Assembly (NCBI RefSeq): GCF_014648815.1
Contig: NZ_BMRV01000013.1
Location: 124,001-188,000, forward strand
Source of the DNA: Streptomyces flaveolus
Lineage (GTDB): Bacteria; Actinomycetota; Actinomycetes; Streptomycetales; Streptomycetaceae
Length of the DNA: 64,000 nt
Reading direction: 5' to 3'
Shown: one piece after another, positions 50,148-58,314 of the stretch
Position numbering within the stretch: position 1 is the first letter of the stretch
Layout: each line of letters opens with the position of its first letter
Position numbers and translations under genes: made by a program
The notes under the pieces: model-generated
Told to the model about the DNA's origin: nothing
Databases searched by the model: none
Seen by the model: only the letters and a program-made list of their open reading frames with translations

Positions 50148-50984
50148 GTGATCGCTCTGCTGCTGGCCCTGGGCAGCTCCCTCGCCTACGGCTGCGCCGA
50201 CTTCCTCGGCGGCCTCGGTGCCCGCAAGGCGCATGTCCTGCGCACCGTCATCGTGGCGGCGCCCGCCTCCCTCGCGGTCGAGCTGCTGCTCTGGCCGGTG
50301 CTCGGTGCCACGTTCAGCACCGGCGCACTCGCCTGGGGCACCGCGTCCGGCGTCGCCTCGGCCGCCGCCTTCGCCCTGCTCTACCGGACGCTGGCGATCG
50401 GGCCGATGAACGTCCTGTCGCCCCTCACCGCACTCGTCTCCGCCGTGCTCCCGGTCGGCGTCGGCCTGCTGCAGGGTGAGCGTCTCGGCCCCGCCGGTCT
50501 TCTGGGCCTGCCGCTGGCGCTGGTCGCCGTGGTGCTGGTCAGCGCCGGACACGGCGGCGGAGCGGCCCGGCCGTCGCGCACCGCGCTGCTGCTTGCCTTC
50601 GGCGCGGGCGCTGCCATCGCACTGCAACTGGTCTTCCTGCACCAGGCGCCGTCCGACAGCGGCGTCGCCCCGCTGATCATCGGCCGTGCCGTCTCCTCGG
50701 TCGTCACCCTGGCCGCGGCCGGACTGATGTTCCGCAGGCTCGGGACGGAGAAGCCCGCGTACGCGGTGTCGGCCGCCGCCGGTGTGCTGGACTCAGTGGC
50801 GAACCTGCTGTTCCTGCTCGCCGCCCGCAGCGGGGACCTGGCCGTGGTCGCCGTCGTCACCGCCCTCTACCCCGCCGGTACCGTCCTGCTCGCGCGCGGT
50901 GTCCTCGCGGAACGCGTCCACCGCGGCCAGCTCGTCGGCCTGGGCACCGCCGCCGTCGCCGTCAGCCTCCTCGCCCTCACCTGA
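50148..50984 (+). CDS. EamA/DMT family transporter
   Basis: A 278-residue membrane protein with ten helices in two EamA repeats (LALGSSLAYGCADFLGGLGA at the start, TALLLAFGAGAAIALQLVFL at the repeat boundary). PMNVLSPLTALVSAVLPVGV and VVTALYPAGTVLLARGV are the duplicated EamA core. Family members export amino acids or other metabolites. It heads an operon with a PaiB-like protein and a B3/4-domain protein, both linked by theme to amino-acid or polyamine handling. Confidence 0.92.
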   Translation: MIALLLALGSSLAYGCADFLGGLGARKAHVLRTVIVAAPASLAVELLLWPVLGATFSTGALAWGTASGVASAAAFALLYRTLAIGPMNVLSPLTALVSAVLPVGVGLLQGERLGPAGLLGLPLALVAVVLVSAGHGGGAARPSRTALLLAFGAGAAIALQLVFLHQAPSDSGVAPLIIGRAVSSVVTLAAAGLMFRRLGTEKPAYAVSAAAGVLDSVANLLFLLAARSGDLAVVAVVTALYPAGTVLLARGVLAERVHRGQLVGLGTAAVAVSLLALT

Positions 50985-51021
50985 CCCGCGCCCCTCACCA
51001 CCGCCGCGCAAGGAGTACCGC

Positions 51022-51669
51022 ATGTTCATCCAGCCCTGGGACGCCGGCCTGGACGACGCCGAATGGCAGACCTGGATCGCCGAGGGACACGACTTCGGCA
51101 TCCTCAGCGTCAACGGCCTGCCCGGCGAGCCGCCCGTCGCCGTCCCCACGCACTTCACCGGCGGCCCCGGCCACCTACTGATCCACTTCGCCCGGCCGAA
51201 TCCCGTCTGGAAGGCGATCGAGAACGACCCGAACGTCCTGTTCACCGTCTTCGGCGACTACGCCTTCGTCCCCGGTCCCTGGCGTGCCAGGCCGGACACC
51301 CCGCCCGACGACGGCGTCCCCACCAGCTACTACACCGCCGTCCAGTTCACCTGCCGCGCCACGGTCGTCGACGAGCCCGAGGCCAAGGCCGAGCTGCTGC
51401 GACGCCAGATGGCGCATTTCCAGCCCGACGGCGATCACGCGCCCCTCGCCGTCGACCGGCCTCCGTACGGCCGGATGCTGTCCGGCATCCGCGGGCTGCG
51501 TCTGGAAGTGACCGATGTGCGGGCGAAGTTCAAGTACGACGACCACAAGCCCGTCGGACACCGCGCCGCCGTCGCCGACCACCTCACCGACCGTGCCCGG
51601 GGCCTCGACCTCCCCACCGCGGCCCAGCAGCGCCGCCGCCTGGACCGCATCGGCACCTGGCAGCCCTGA
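51022..51669 (+). CDS. FMN-binding negative regulator, PaiB-like
   Basis: A 215-residue split-barrel flavin-binding protein. HDFGILSVNGLPGEPPVAVP, THFTGGPGHLLIHFARPNPV and YTAVQFTCRATVVDEPEAKA follow the PaiB pattern. PaiB in Bacillus acts with PaiA on protease and sporulation genes; the family binds FMN. AAGGAG precedes the ATG at 51022. It lies 37 bp after the EamA gene, so one transcript is likely. Confidence 0.9.
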   Translation: MFIQPWDAGLDDAEWQTWIAEGHDFGILSVNGLPGEPPVAVPTHFTGGPGHLLIHFARPNPVWKAIENDPNVLFTVFGDYAFVPGPWRARPDTPPDDGVPTSYYTAVQFTCRATVVDEPEAKAELLRRQMAHFQPDGDHAPLAVDRPPYGRMLSGIRGLRLEVTDVRAKFKYDDHKPVGHRAAVADHLTDRARGLDLPTAAQQRRRLDRIGTWQP

Positions 51670-51849
51670 GCGCTCCGCGAGGAGGGCCGTACTGCGGCTG
51701 CCGGTCCGTCGTGGCCGTCGCGCGGTTCCCCGCGCCCCTTTCGGACGCGGCCCCTCCGGGACGCCGGAAAGACGCCCCGGAACTCCGGCAGGCGACCGCC
51801 CGCTCGGATACCACCCCGCCCCCGCACGAAGGACGGAACACCGCCTCCC

Positions 51850-52557
51850 ATGATCACCTTCCGCATCTCCCCCGATGTCGCCGACGCCTTCCCCGACACC
51901 CTCGTCGCCCTGGTCACGGCCGACGGCCTGCGCGGCGGTGAACCCTGGCCCGACACCGCCGCCGCCCTGGGGTCACTGGAACAGCAGCTCGCCGACGGCA
52001 CCTGGCAGCCCGCCGCTGAGACCGACCCCCGTATCGAGGCCTGGCACACCGCCTACCGCTCCTTCGGCACCAATCCCCGCCGCGTCCGCCCGAGCGTCGA
52101 CGCCCTCGGCCGCCGCATGACCAAGAAGGGCACCCTGCCCCGCATCAACCCGGCGGTCGACTCCTACAACACCGTCTCCGTCCGCCACGGCCTGCCCGCC
52201 GGTGCCTTCGACCTCGGCCACGTCACCGGCGACGTCGAGATCCGGTACGCGGACGGCACCGAGGAGTTCACTGCGCTCGGCGAACCCGGCACCGTCGAGA
52301 ATCCCAGGCCCGGCGAGGTCATCTACGCCGATGCCGCCGGCGTCCTCACCCGTCACTGGAACCACCGCGACGCCCACCGCACCCGCGTCACCGAGGACTC
52401 CACTCACGTCGCATTCGTCCTCGAAACCCTCCACGCCACCCGCGACGGCCACCTCCTCAAGGCGGCAGCCGAGGAACTGCGGGGCCTGCTCGTCCGGCAC
52501 GCCGCCGAGACCCGGATCCTCCACCTCAGCCGGGCCCAGCCCCGGGCCACGGTCTGA
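51850..52557 (+). CDS. B3/4 domain protein (PheT editing-domain-like)
   Basis: A 235-residue protein made of the B3/4 domain found in the beta subunit of phenylalanyl-tRNA synthetase. TAYRSFGTNPRRVRPSVDAL and INPAVDSYNTVSVRHGLPAG with FDLGHVTGDVEI are diagnostic. Free-standing B3/4 proteins are thought to hydrolyse misacylated tRNA or bind amino acids; the exact activity is unproven. It is third in the EamA operon, after a ~180-bp gap without a clear terminator. Confidence 0.9.
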   Translation: MITFRISPDVADAFPDTLVALVTADGLRGGEPWPDTAAALGSLEQQLADGTWQPAAETDPRIEAWHTAYRSFGTNPRRVRPSVDALGRRMTKKGTLPRINPAVDSYNTVSVRHGLPAGAFDLGHVTGDVEIRYADGTEEFTALGEPGTVENPRPGEVIYADAAGVLTRHWNHRDAHRTRVTEDSTHVAFVLETLHATRDGHLLKAAAEELRGLLVRHAAETRILHLSRAQPRATV

Positions 52558-52615
52558 CCGCCGGCCGTGCCGCACAGCTCGCCGCCGGTGTCGGGCGCGC
52601 AGGGTTGCTCCTCAC

Positions 52616-53185
52616 TCAACCGCTCCGCTGACGCAGGGCGGCTGCCGCGAGGTTCTCGAGGGCCTCGCGGGGCACTTCGCCTCCGCACACGAGCCGGTCG
52701 AAGACCAGCCCGTCGACGCAGGACAGCAGCGTGCGCGTGCGGTTCTCGACGTCCGTCACGCCGTGCCCGGCGAGGAACGACCGGACGGCCTCGCGGCCGG
52801 CGTTCTCGCGGGGTACGAGGATCTCCCGCAGTTCCGGGTCGCGCACGCTCTCCACGGCGCAGGCGTAGCGGGCGATCGAGCGGCGGCGGCCCTCGCCCGT
52901 GAGTCGCTGCCGGACGAGCAGCGCCATGCCGTTCACCAGGTCCTCGGCGGTGCGGAGGGGCGGGAGCTGCTCGGCCGTCGTGTGCAGCTCCGCCTGGTCC
53001 AGCTGGACCAGGCGCGTGACGAGTGCGGTGAGCAGCGCGGCCCGGGTACGGAAGTACGCCGACGTGGTGCCGGGCGGCATGCCCGCCCGGCGGTCCACCG
53101 CACGGTGGGTCAGGCCGCGGATCCCTTCGTCGGCGAGGACGTCGAGAGCCGCGTCTGCGAGAAGGGTGCGCCGATCCGTAGCCAT
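52616..53185 (-). CDS. TetR family regulator of the FAD monooxygenase
   Basis: A 189-residue regulator. The HTH is LTHRAVDRRAGMPPGTTSAY. It is divergent from the monooxygenase gene at 53258, and two matching palindromes (53195-53206, 53228-53239) fill the 72-bp spacer. It should repress both genes until a substrate or drug binds. AAAGGGG precedes the ATG. Confidence 0.93.
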   Translation of the reverse strand: MATDRRTLLADAALDVLADEGIRGLTHRAVDRRAGMPPGTTSAYFRTRAALLTALVTRLVQLDQAELHTTAEQLPPLRTAEDLVNGMALLVRQRLTGEGRRRSIARYACAVESVRDPELREILVPRENAGREAVRSFLAGHGVTDVENRTRTLLSCVDGLVFDRLVCGGEVPREALENLAAAALRQRSG

Positions 53186-53194
53186 GCCCCTTTT

Positions 53195-53239
53195 CTACAC
53201 CTGTAGGGATTCGGCTAGGATCACCTTCTACAGGTGTAG
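53195..53239. promoter_or_regulatory. Pair of TetR operators (TTCTACA-N2-TGTAG type)
   Basis: CTACACCTGTAG (53195-53206) and CTACAGGTGTAG (53228-53239) are the same palindrome in opposite orientation. A TAGGAT -10-like box (53215-53220) for the monooxygenase lies between them, so bound repressor would block both divergent promoters. Confidence 0.8.
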
Positions 53240-53257
53240 AAGAAGTGGGGGCTCGCC

Positions 53258-54424
53258 ATGGGTGACACAGCAGTGGTCGTCGGAGGGGGCATCGGCGGAC
53301 TGGCCGCCGCGATCGGTCTGCGCCGCGCCGGATGGGAGGTGACCGTCGTCGAGCGCGCGCCCGTGCTCGACGACGTCGGGGCGGGCATCTCGCTGGCCGC
53401 CAACGGCCTTCGGGCACTGGACGAACTCGGCGTGGGCAAGGCGGTGCGGGAGGCGTCGCGGGGCCAGTACAGCGGCGGCACCCGCACGCCACGGGGTGGC
53501 CGACTGGCCCGGATGGACGGCGCGGCGCTGGAGAAGGCGGTCGGCACGCCCATCATGGGCATCCCCCGCGCCACCTTGCACCGGCTGCTGCGCGAGGCCC
53601 TGCCTGCCGAAACACTGCTGATCGGCTCCGAGGCCGACTCGGTTCGGCAGATCGGCCCCGGGACGGTACGCGTCGGTTGCGGCGACACGGTCCTGGACGC
53701 CGATCTGGTGGTGGCGGCCGACGGCATCGGCAGCACGGTCCGCGCCCGCCTCTTTCCCGCCCACCCCGGCCCGGCCTACAGCGGCTCGACGGTGCTGCGC
53801 GCCATCACCGAGCATCCTGTCGCACTGCGCACGGACTTCGAACTGACCTGGGGACACGGCGCCGAATTCGGGCACATCGCGTTCCCCGACGGGCGCGCCG
53901 AGTGGCACGCGGTCCTCAACCTTCCCGCGGGAACACGGTTCGCCGACCCCCTGGCCGAACTGCGCCGACGATTCCGCGCCTGGCACGACCCGATACCCGC
54001 CCTGCTCGACGCGACCCGAGCCGACGCCGTACTGCACCACGACGTCAACGAACTGCGCACACCGCTCCCCGCGTACGCGGTCGGCCGGATCGCGTTGCTC
54101 GGTGACGCGGCACACGCGATGACCCCGAACCTGGGCCAGGGCGCCTGCCAGGCGCTGGAGGACGCGGTCACCCTGGCCGCCGCGCTCATCACGGAGGCCG
54201 GCACGGACGCCGCGCTCGCCCGGTACGACGCCGAGCGCCGGCCCCGCAGTCAGGCCGTCGCACGCGCCGCCCGGCAGGCCGGGCGGATGGGCCAGCAACT
54301 CTCCCACCCGTTGTCCGTCGCCCTGCGCAACACGGCGATGCGACTGACGCCCTCCCGCGCCGCCATGCGCATGATCCTCCGCCACCACGACTGGACTCCC
54401 CCGCGGCTGAGCCGATCCGAGTGA
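53258..54424 (+). CDS. FAD-dependent monooxygenase (PHBH/TetX class)
   Basis: A 388-residue group A flavoprotein. VVVGGGIGGLAAAIGLRRAG is the N-terminal GxGxxG FAD site, DLVVAADGIGSTVR the DG motif, and IALLGDAAHAMTPNLGQGAC the GD motif that binds FAD ribityl. The protein probably hydroxylates an aromatic or polyketide-like compound, or inactivates a drug. It is under TetR control through the paired operators. A P450 gene follows after ~195 bp. Confidence 0.93.
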   Translation: MGDTAVVVGGGIGGLAAAIGLRRAGWEVTVVERAPVLDDVGAGISLAANGLRALDELGVGKAVREASRGQYSGGTRTPRGGRLARMDGAALEKAVGTPIMGIPRATLHRLLREALPAETLLIGSEADSVRQIGPGTVRVGCGDTVLDADLVVAADGIGSTVRARLFPAHPGPAYSGSTVLRAITEHPVALRTDFELTWGHGAEFGHIAFPDGRAEWHAVLNLPAGTRFADPLAELRRRFRAWHDPIPALLDATRADAVLHHDVNELRTPLPAYAVGRIALLGDAAHAMTPNLGQGACQALEDAVTLAAALITEAGTDAALARYDAERRPRSQAVARAARQAGRMGQQLSHPLSVALRNTAMRLTPSRAAMRMILRHHDWTPPRLSRSE

Positions 54425-54619
54425 GCGCGGGCCGACCCGTCCGCAGGAAGACGGCGATCTTCGGAACCGGTTTGCCGGAAAGCGGGTTCGTCCCGTGACG
54501 GCAGGAGTTACAGTCGGCGGGCAGTGTTGCCCGGCGGCGGGGGCCCCTACCGGGAGCCGTGAGTCATGGGCCGTCGGTCATCGTCGTGAACCGTGAGCCG
54601 TCGTAGAGGTGGTAGCCCC

Positions 54620-55825
54620 GTGAGCATCGTCGACCTGGCCGCACTCGGTGACTCCTTCACACGCGATCCGTACCCTGTGTACGCCCGCTTACGGGCCCAG
54701 GGTCCCGTGCACCGCATCCGGATGCCGGAGGGGAACGCGGAGGCCTGGCTCGTCGTCGGCTACGAGGCCGGGCGCGCCGCGCTCGCGGACCCGAGGCTGT
54801 CGAAGGACTGGAGCAAGGCGTCCCCCTCGCTTCCGCTCGGCGCCATCTCCTCCGGCCCGCACATGCTCAGGGCCGACCCACCCGACCACACGCGGCTGCG
54901 CAAGCTGGTCGCCCGGGAGTTCACCGCCCGCCGGGTGGAGGAACTCGCCCCGCGCATCCAGAAGACCACCGACGCCCTCCTGGACCGGATGCTCGCGGCG
55001 TCCGACGGGCGCGCCGACCTCGTCGACGCCCTGTCCTTCCCGTTGCCCATCTCCGTCATCTGCGAACTCCTCGGAGTTCCGGACCTCGACCGCGATTCCT
55101 TCCGCACGTGGTCGAACGACGCCCTCGGCGCCACCGACCCCGAAGCCCGCAGGGCGGCCGCGGCGTCGATGGCGCGGTACCTGGAGGAACTGCTCGCGAG
55201 CAAGCGGCAGCAGCCGGGCGACGATCTCATGAGCGCACTGATTCACGGTCCGGACGGCGACGGCGGTGGCGGCGACCGGCTGTCTCCCGACGAACTCCTG
55301 GGTATGGCGTGGCTGTTGCTGGTGGCGGGCCACGAGACCACCGTGAACCTCATCTCCAACGGTGTCCTCGCCCTGCTCACGCATCCCGAGCAACTGGCCG
55401 CGCTCCGCGCCGACCTCACGCTCATCGACTCCGCCGTCGAGGAGATGCTCCGCTACGACGGACCCGTGGAGACCCCGACGTACCGGTTCACCACCGAGCC
55501 GCTGACCATCGGCGACACGGTCGTTCCCGGGGGCGGAGAGCTGGTCCTCGTCGCCCTGGCCGACGCCGACCGCGATCCGGCGCGCTTCGCCGGGCCCGAA
55601 CGCTTCGACATCACGCGCGACGCCCGCGGCCACGTGGCGTTCGGCCACGGCATCCACTACTGCCTCGGCGCACCGCTGGCCCGCCTGGAAGCGCGCATCG
55701 CGATCCGAACGCTGCTGGAGCGCTGCGAGAGCCTGGACCTGGACATCCACCCGGCTGCCATCGCCTGGCGCCCAGGGCTGATGATCCGTGGCCCGCTGCG
55801 TCTGCCGGTGCGGTTCACCTCGTAG
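54620..55825 (+). CDS. Cytochrome P450 (CYP107-like) with an early TTA codon
   Basis: A 401-residue P450. The I-helix is LLLVAGHETTVNL, the ExxR is in VEEMLRYDGP and the heme loop is FGHGIHYCLGAPLARLEARI, all intact. Codon 24 (54689-54691) is TTA, so translation should need the bldA leucyl-tRNA. The GTG at 54620 was chosen, with GAGGTGG before it; another GTG nine codons earlier is possible. It is downstream of the FAD monooxygenase. Redox partner genes are not adjacent. Confidence 0.92.
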   Translation: MSIVDLAALGDSFTRDPYPVYARLRAQGPVHRIRMPEGNAEAWLVVGYEAGRAALADPRLSKDWSKASPSLPLGAISSGPHMLRADPPDHTRLRKLVAREFTARRVEELAPRIQKTTDALLDRMLAASDGRADLVDALSFPLPISVICELLGVPDLDRDSFRTWSNDALGATDPEARRAAAASMARYLEELLASKRQQPGDDLMSALIHGPDGDGGGGDRLSPDELLGMAWLLLVAGHETTVNLISNGVLALLTHPEQLAALRADLTLIDSAVEEMLRYDGPVETPTYRFTTEPLTIGDTVVPGGGELVLVALADADRDPARFAGPERFDITRDARGHVAFGHGIHYCLGAPLARLEARIAIRTLLERCESLDLDIHPAAIAWRPGLMIRGPLRLPVRFTS

Positions 55826-55846
55826 GCACGTCCGAGCGGAATTGAG

Positions 55847-56665
55847 CTACGGCTTGCGAGCCAGCCCCGCGGCGATGAGGCGCTCCCAGACGGTGAGTTC
55901 CCGCTCGCCGTCGCCGCTCCACGGACCGTCACCCTCGTCAGGACGCCAGAGGGACGCCGGGACGACGCCGGGGGCGAGGATCTCCAGGCCGCCCAGCAGG
56001 GACTCGATCTCCTCGTCGGTCCGCCACCGGCCTCGGCCGAAAGTCCCCTGGAGTACTTTCTCGGCCTCCGCCGTCTCGAGGTTGTGCCCGGAACGGAAGT
56101 GGCTGACGAAGAAGTGGCTCCCGGACGGCACGTGGTCGCGCCAGTAGCGGACGATGTCGCCGGGACCCTCCTCGTCGTTGACGTGATGGAGAATGGCGCT
56201 GAACATGACGGCGACGGGGCGGTCGAAGTCGATCAGCGCCTGGGTGTCCGGGTGGGTACGTACACCCTCGGGGTCACGCACATCGACCGGCACGACCCGC
56301 GTCCGGTCGTTCTCCTCCAGCAAGGCCCGCCCGTGCACCAGCACTTGGGGATCGGTGTCGACGTACACGACCTGGGACTCGGGGGCGTACCGTTGCGCGA
56401 CCTGGTGCACGTTGTCGGCGGTCGGAAGACCACTGCCGAGGTCGATGAACTGCCGTATCCCGGTGGTCGTCACGATCTCTCGCACCGCCCGCGTCAGGGC
56501 CGCACGGTTGGCGAAGGCGATCGCCACCGAACCAGGGAGGTCACGCTTGAACACGTCTCCGACGGCCCGGTCCACGGCGTAGTTGTCCTTGCCGCCGAGC
56601 AGGTAGTCGTACACGCGGGCGATGCTGGGTTCGGTGCTGTTGATGGAGGAACGCTCTCCCGTCAT
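55847..56665 (-). CDS. DUF574-type SAM-dependent methyltransferase
   Basis: A 272-residue protein of the Methyltransf_19/DUF574 family, greatly expanded in Streptomyces. PSIARVYDYLLGGKDNYAVD is the family N-terminal signature, FIDLGSGLPTADNVHQVAQR motif I, and VVYVDTDPQVLVHGRALL motif II. Its methylated substrate is unknown. It is convergent with the P450 gene. The ATG at 56665 gives better spacing to GGAGAGG than one nine bases upstream. Confidence 0.93.
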   Translation of the reverse strand: MTGERSSINSTEPSIARVYDYLLGGKDNYAVDRAVGDVFKRDLPGSVAIAFANRAALTRAVREIVTTTGIRQFIDLGSGLPTADNVHQVAQRYAPESQVVYVDTDPQVLVHGRALLEENDRTRVVPVDVRDPEGVRTHPDTQALIDFDRPVAVMFSAILHHVNDEEGPGDIVRYWRDHVPSGSHFFVSHFRSGHNLETAEAEKVLQGTFGRGRWRTDEEIESLLGGLEILAPGVVPASLWRPDEGDGPWSGDGERELTVWERLIAAGLARKP

Positions 56666-56825
56666 GGCGCCCATCCTCTCCCGCGACGACGACCGCTCAC
56701 CACCACTTCGGCAACACCCCGGGTTAGGGCCACGCGTGTATCGCGCGTCGGGCCGGGTAGGCGCCTCAACCGGATCATCTGATTCCGTTTTTAGTCTGCC
56801 GTCGCGTGAAGCCGGAGGAACGATC

Positions 56826-57134
56826 ATGAACAAGCCGATGCCGATGCGGCACGCCGTGACCACGGGGATCGCAGCCATAGGAGTCGGAGGTGCGCTTCTG
56901 GCCGGCGCGGGCTCGGCGACGGCGGCGGCCCCGCAGCACCGTGGGCACGCCGACCGTCCTGCCACGGTGACAGCCGGGCACCAGCACGCCCGGAGGTCCG
57001 CCTCGCACCAGCGCATCGACCCGTGGGTCATGGACCAACTGCGCATGTTCGATCCCGCGGCCGCCCGGCGGATCGCGGTGTACGACCCCTGGGTGAAGGA
57101 CCAGCTGGCCCAGTTCGCCGGGCCGGTCGACTGA
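56826..57134 (+). CDS. Small secreted protein with duplicated DPWV-x-DQL motif
   Basis: A 102-residue exported protein. The signal peptide runs to about residue 34 (AAIGVGGALLAGAGSATAAA). The mature ~68 residues are His- and Arg-rich at first, then contain the repeat DPWVMDQLRMFDPAAARR followed by DPWVKDQLAQF. No Cys is present. GGAGGAACGATC precedes the ATG at 56826. It is divergent from the DUF574 methyltransferase. The family is not recognised; a helical self-assembly or binding role for the repeats is speculation. Confidence 0.85.
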   Translation: MNKPMPMRHAVTTGIAAIGVGGALLAGAGSATAAAPQHRGHADRPATVTAGHQHARRSASHQRIDPWVMDQLRMFDPAAARRIAVYDPWVKDQLAQFAGPVD

Positions 57135-57148
57135 GCCTCCGCCCGGGC

Positions 57149-57171
57149 GGCGCGGCGACCGACGCCGCGCC
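57149..57171. terminator. Hairpin terminator between convergent genes
   Basis: GGCGCGGCG (57149-57157) pairs with CGCCGCGCC (57163-57171) around a 5-nt loop. It lies between the ends of the small secreted protein gene and the SRPBCC gene. Confidence 0.6.
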
Positions 57172-57196
57172 TTCCGTCCGGCGCCACGCGCCGCCG

Positions 57197-57601
57197 TCAG
57201 GCCCCGTCGAGGGCGGCGGCGACCCGACTCATGACGCGCTGCCAGTGCTCCCGTCGCCGTTCACGCTCCTCCGGGCCCGCCAGGTGCTCCTGGTGGAATC
57301 GCAGCATGGTGCGGGCCCCTTCGACGGCGGGAGCCAGGGCGACCTGGACCGTGGTGGTGCCATGGGTGACGCGGATCTTCTTGCCGGCGTGGTAGCCGCG
57401 CACCTCGCCGGCCACTCCTTGGGTCGTCCGGTAGGGAGTTCCCCGTTCCGGGGAGAGGACCGTGCCGGGGCCGAGCCAGAGGGCGAGCCCCTCGGCACCG
57501 CTGATGAAGTCCCATACGACGGACGGGGGGTGGGGAAGGGTGCGAGACACCCCGATCTGCCAGCCGGCGTCCTGGGTGAGTCCTGTGGGCATGGTGGTCA
57601 T
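57197..57601 (-). CDS. SRPBCC domain protein (AHSA1-like)
   Basis: A 134-residue START-like protein. VSRTLPHPPSVVWDFISGAE is the first strand-helix of the SRPBCC fold, and AEGLALWLGPGTVLSPERG plus VTHGTTTVQVALAPAVEGA continue it. These form a hydrophobic cavity of unknown ligand. Its ATG overlaps the CGNR gene stop by four bases (ATGA), so the two are translationally coupled. The CGNR regulator at 57598 probably controls both. Confidence 0.9.
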   Translation of the reverse strand: MTTMPTGLTQDAGWQIGVSRTLPHPPSVVWDFISGAEGLALWLGPGTVLSPERGTPYRTTQGVAGEVRGYHAGKKIRVTHGTTTVQVALAPAVEGARTMLRFHQEHLAGPEERERRREHWQRVMSRVAAALDGA

Positions 57602-58200
57602 CCTTCCTCGGTGTGGCGGGCACGCAGGGCCCTGACCTTGTGGCGGTTGCCGCAGTGCTCCATGGAGCACCAGCGGCGGCGCCCTGGCCGTGAGGTGTCG
57701 ACGTAGACGAGGTGGCAGTCCTCGGCGGCGCAGGTGCGGATGCGGTGCGCGAAAGGGCCGGTCAGGAGCTCGACGGCGTCCCGGGCGACAGTGGCGGCCA
57801 GGTGGGTGCCGGTAGGGGTTCCGGCCCACTGCCGCTCGCCGGTCGGGGTGATGGCGGGGGCCAGGGCCGGACGGGCGGCGGCCTCGTTGACGACCTCCAG
57901 ATCGCCCGGCGGACGTGGCTCGTCACGGGTGTGCGCGATGACCACGCGGAACAGCGCGTCGCGCAGCCTTCGCATGCCGCTCACCTCGTCCGCCGAGATC
58001 TCCAGCGCGGGCGTCGGGGTCAGCCGCGACCGTTCCGCCCAGCCGGCCAGGTCGGCAGGCTCGTGCAGGACCTCGTACCGGCGGTAGGGGCCGGGACCTC
58101 CGGTGGTCAGCAGTTCCAGGCACAGTGCGCCGGGGTCGAATCGGTAGGCGACGCCGGTGTGCGAGTGCAGCGTCAGCCCCTTGGCGGGGGTCGAATCCAT
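57598..58200 (-). CDS. ABATE-domain CGNR zinc finger protein, leaderless
   Basis: A 200-residue protein. The N-terminal ABATE-like stress domain starts near YRFDPGALCLELLTTGGPGP. The C-terminal zinc finger reads CAAEDCHLVYVDTSRPGRRR followed by WCSMEHCGNRHK, i.e. C-x4-C with CGNR. Such proteins are probable transcription regulators. The ATG at 58200 has no RBS: a TATAGT -10 ends six bases upstream, within the palindrome 58201-58221, so the mRNA is leaderless. Confidence 0.9.
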   Translation of the reverse strand: MDSTPAKGLTLHSHTGVAYRFDPGALCLELLTTGGPGPYRRYEVLHEPADLAGWAERSRLTPTPALEISADEVSGMRRLRDALFRVVIAHTRDEPRPPGDLEVVNEAAARPALAPAITPTGERQWAGTPTGTHLAATVARDAVELLTGPFAHRIRTCAAEDCHLVYVDTSRPGRRRWCSMEHCGNRHKVRALRARHTEEG

Positions 58201-58221
58201 GTAACCACTATAACTGGTTAC
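58201..58221 (-). promoter_or_regulatory. Palindromic operator overlapping a leaderless promoter
   Basis: GTAACCA (58201-58207) and TGGTTAC (58215-58221) are exact reverse complements 7 bp apart. On the minus strand the centre reads TATAGT, a good -10, placed six bases before the ATG at 58200. Binding here would block transcription directly. Confidence 0.75.
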
Positions 58222-58314
58222 GTGAGGACGGGGTGGAGTTCGGCCATCTCCGGCACACGTTCGCCGGGCCGGCGGTGGTGTGGAGCGCTTGACCCTCACG
58301 TGGCGTGATGCCGC

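Noticed and set aside
49242..50642. Long minus-strand frame over XRE-cupin and EamA genes
   Set aside because: Real genes in other frames explain the region; the frame has no recognisable domain.
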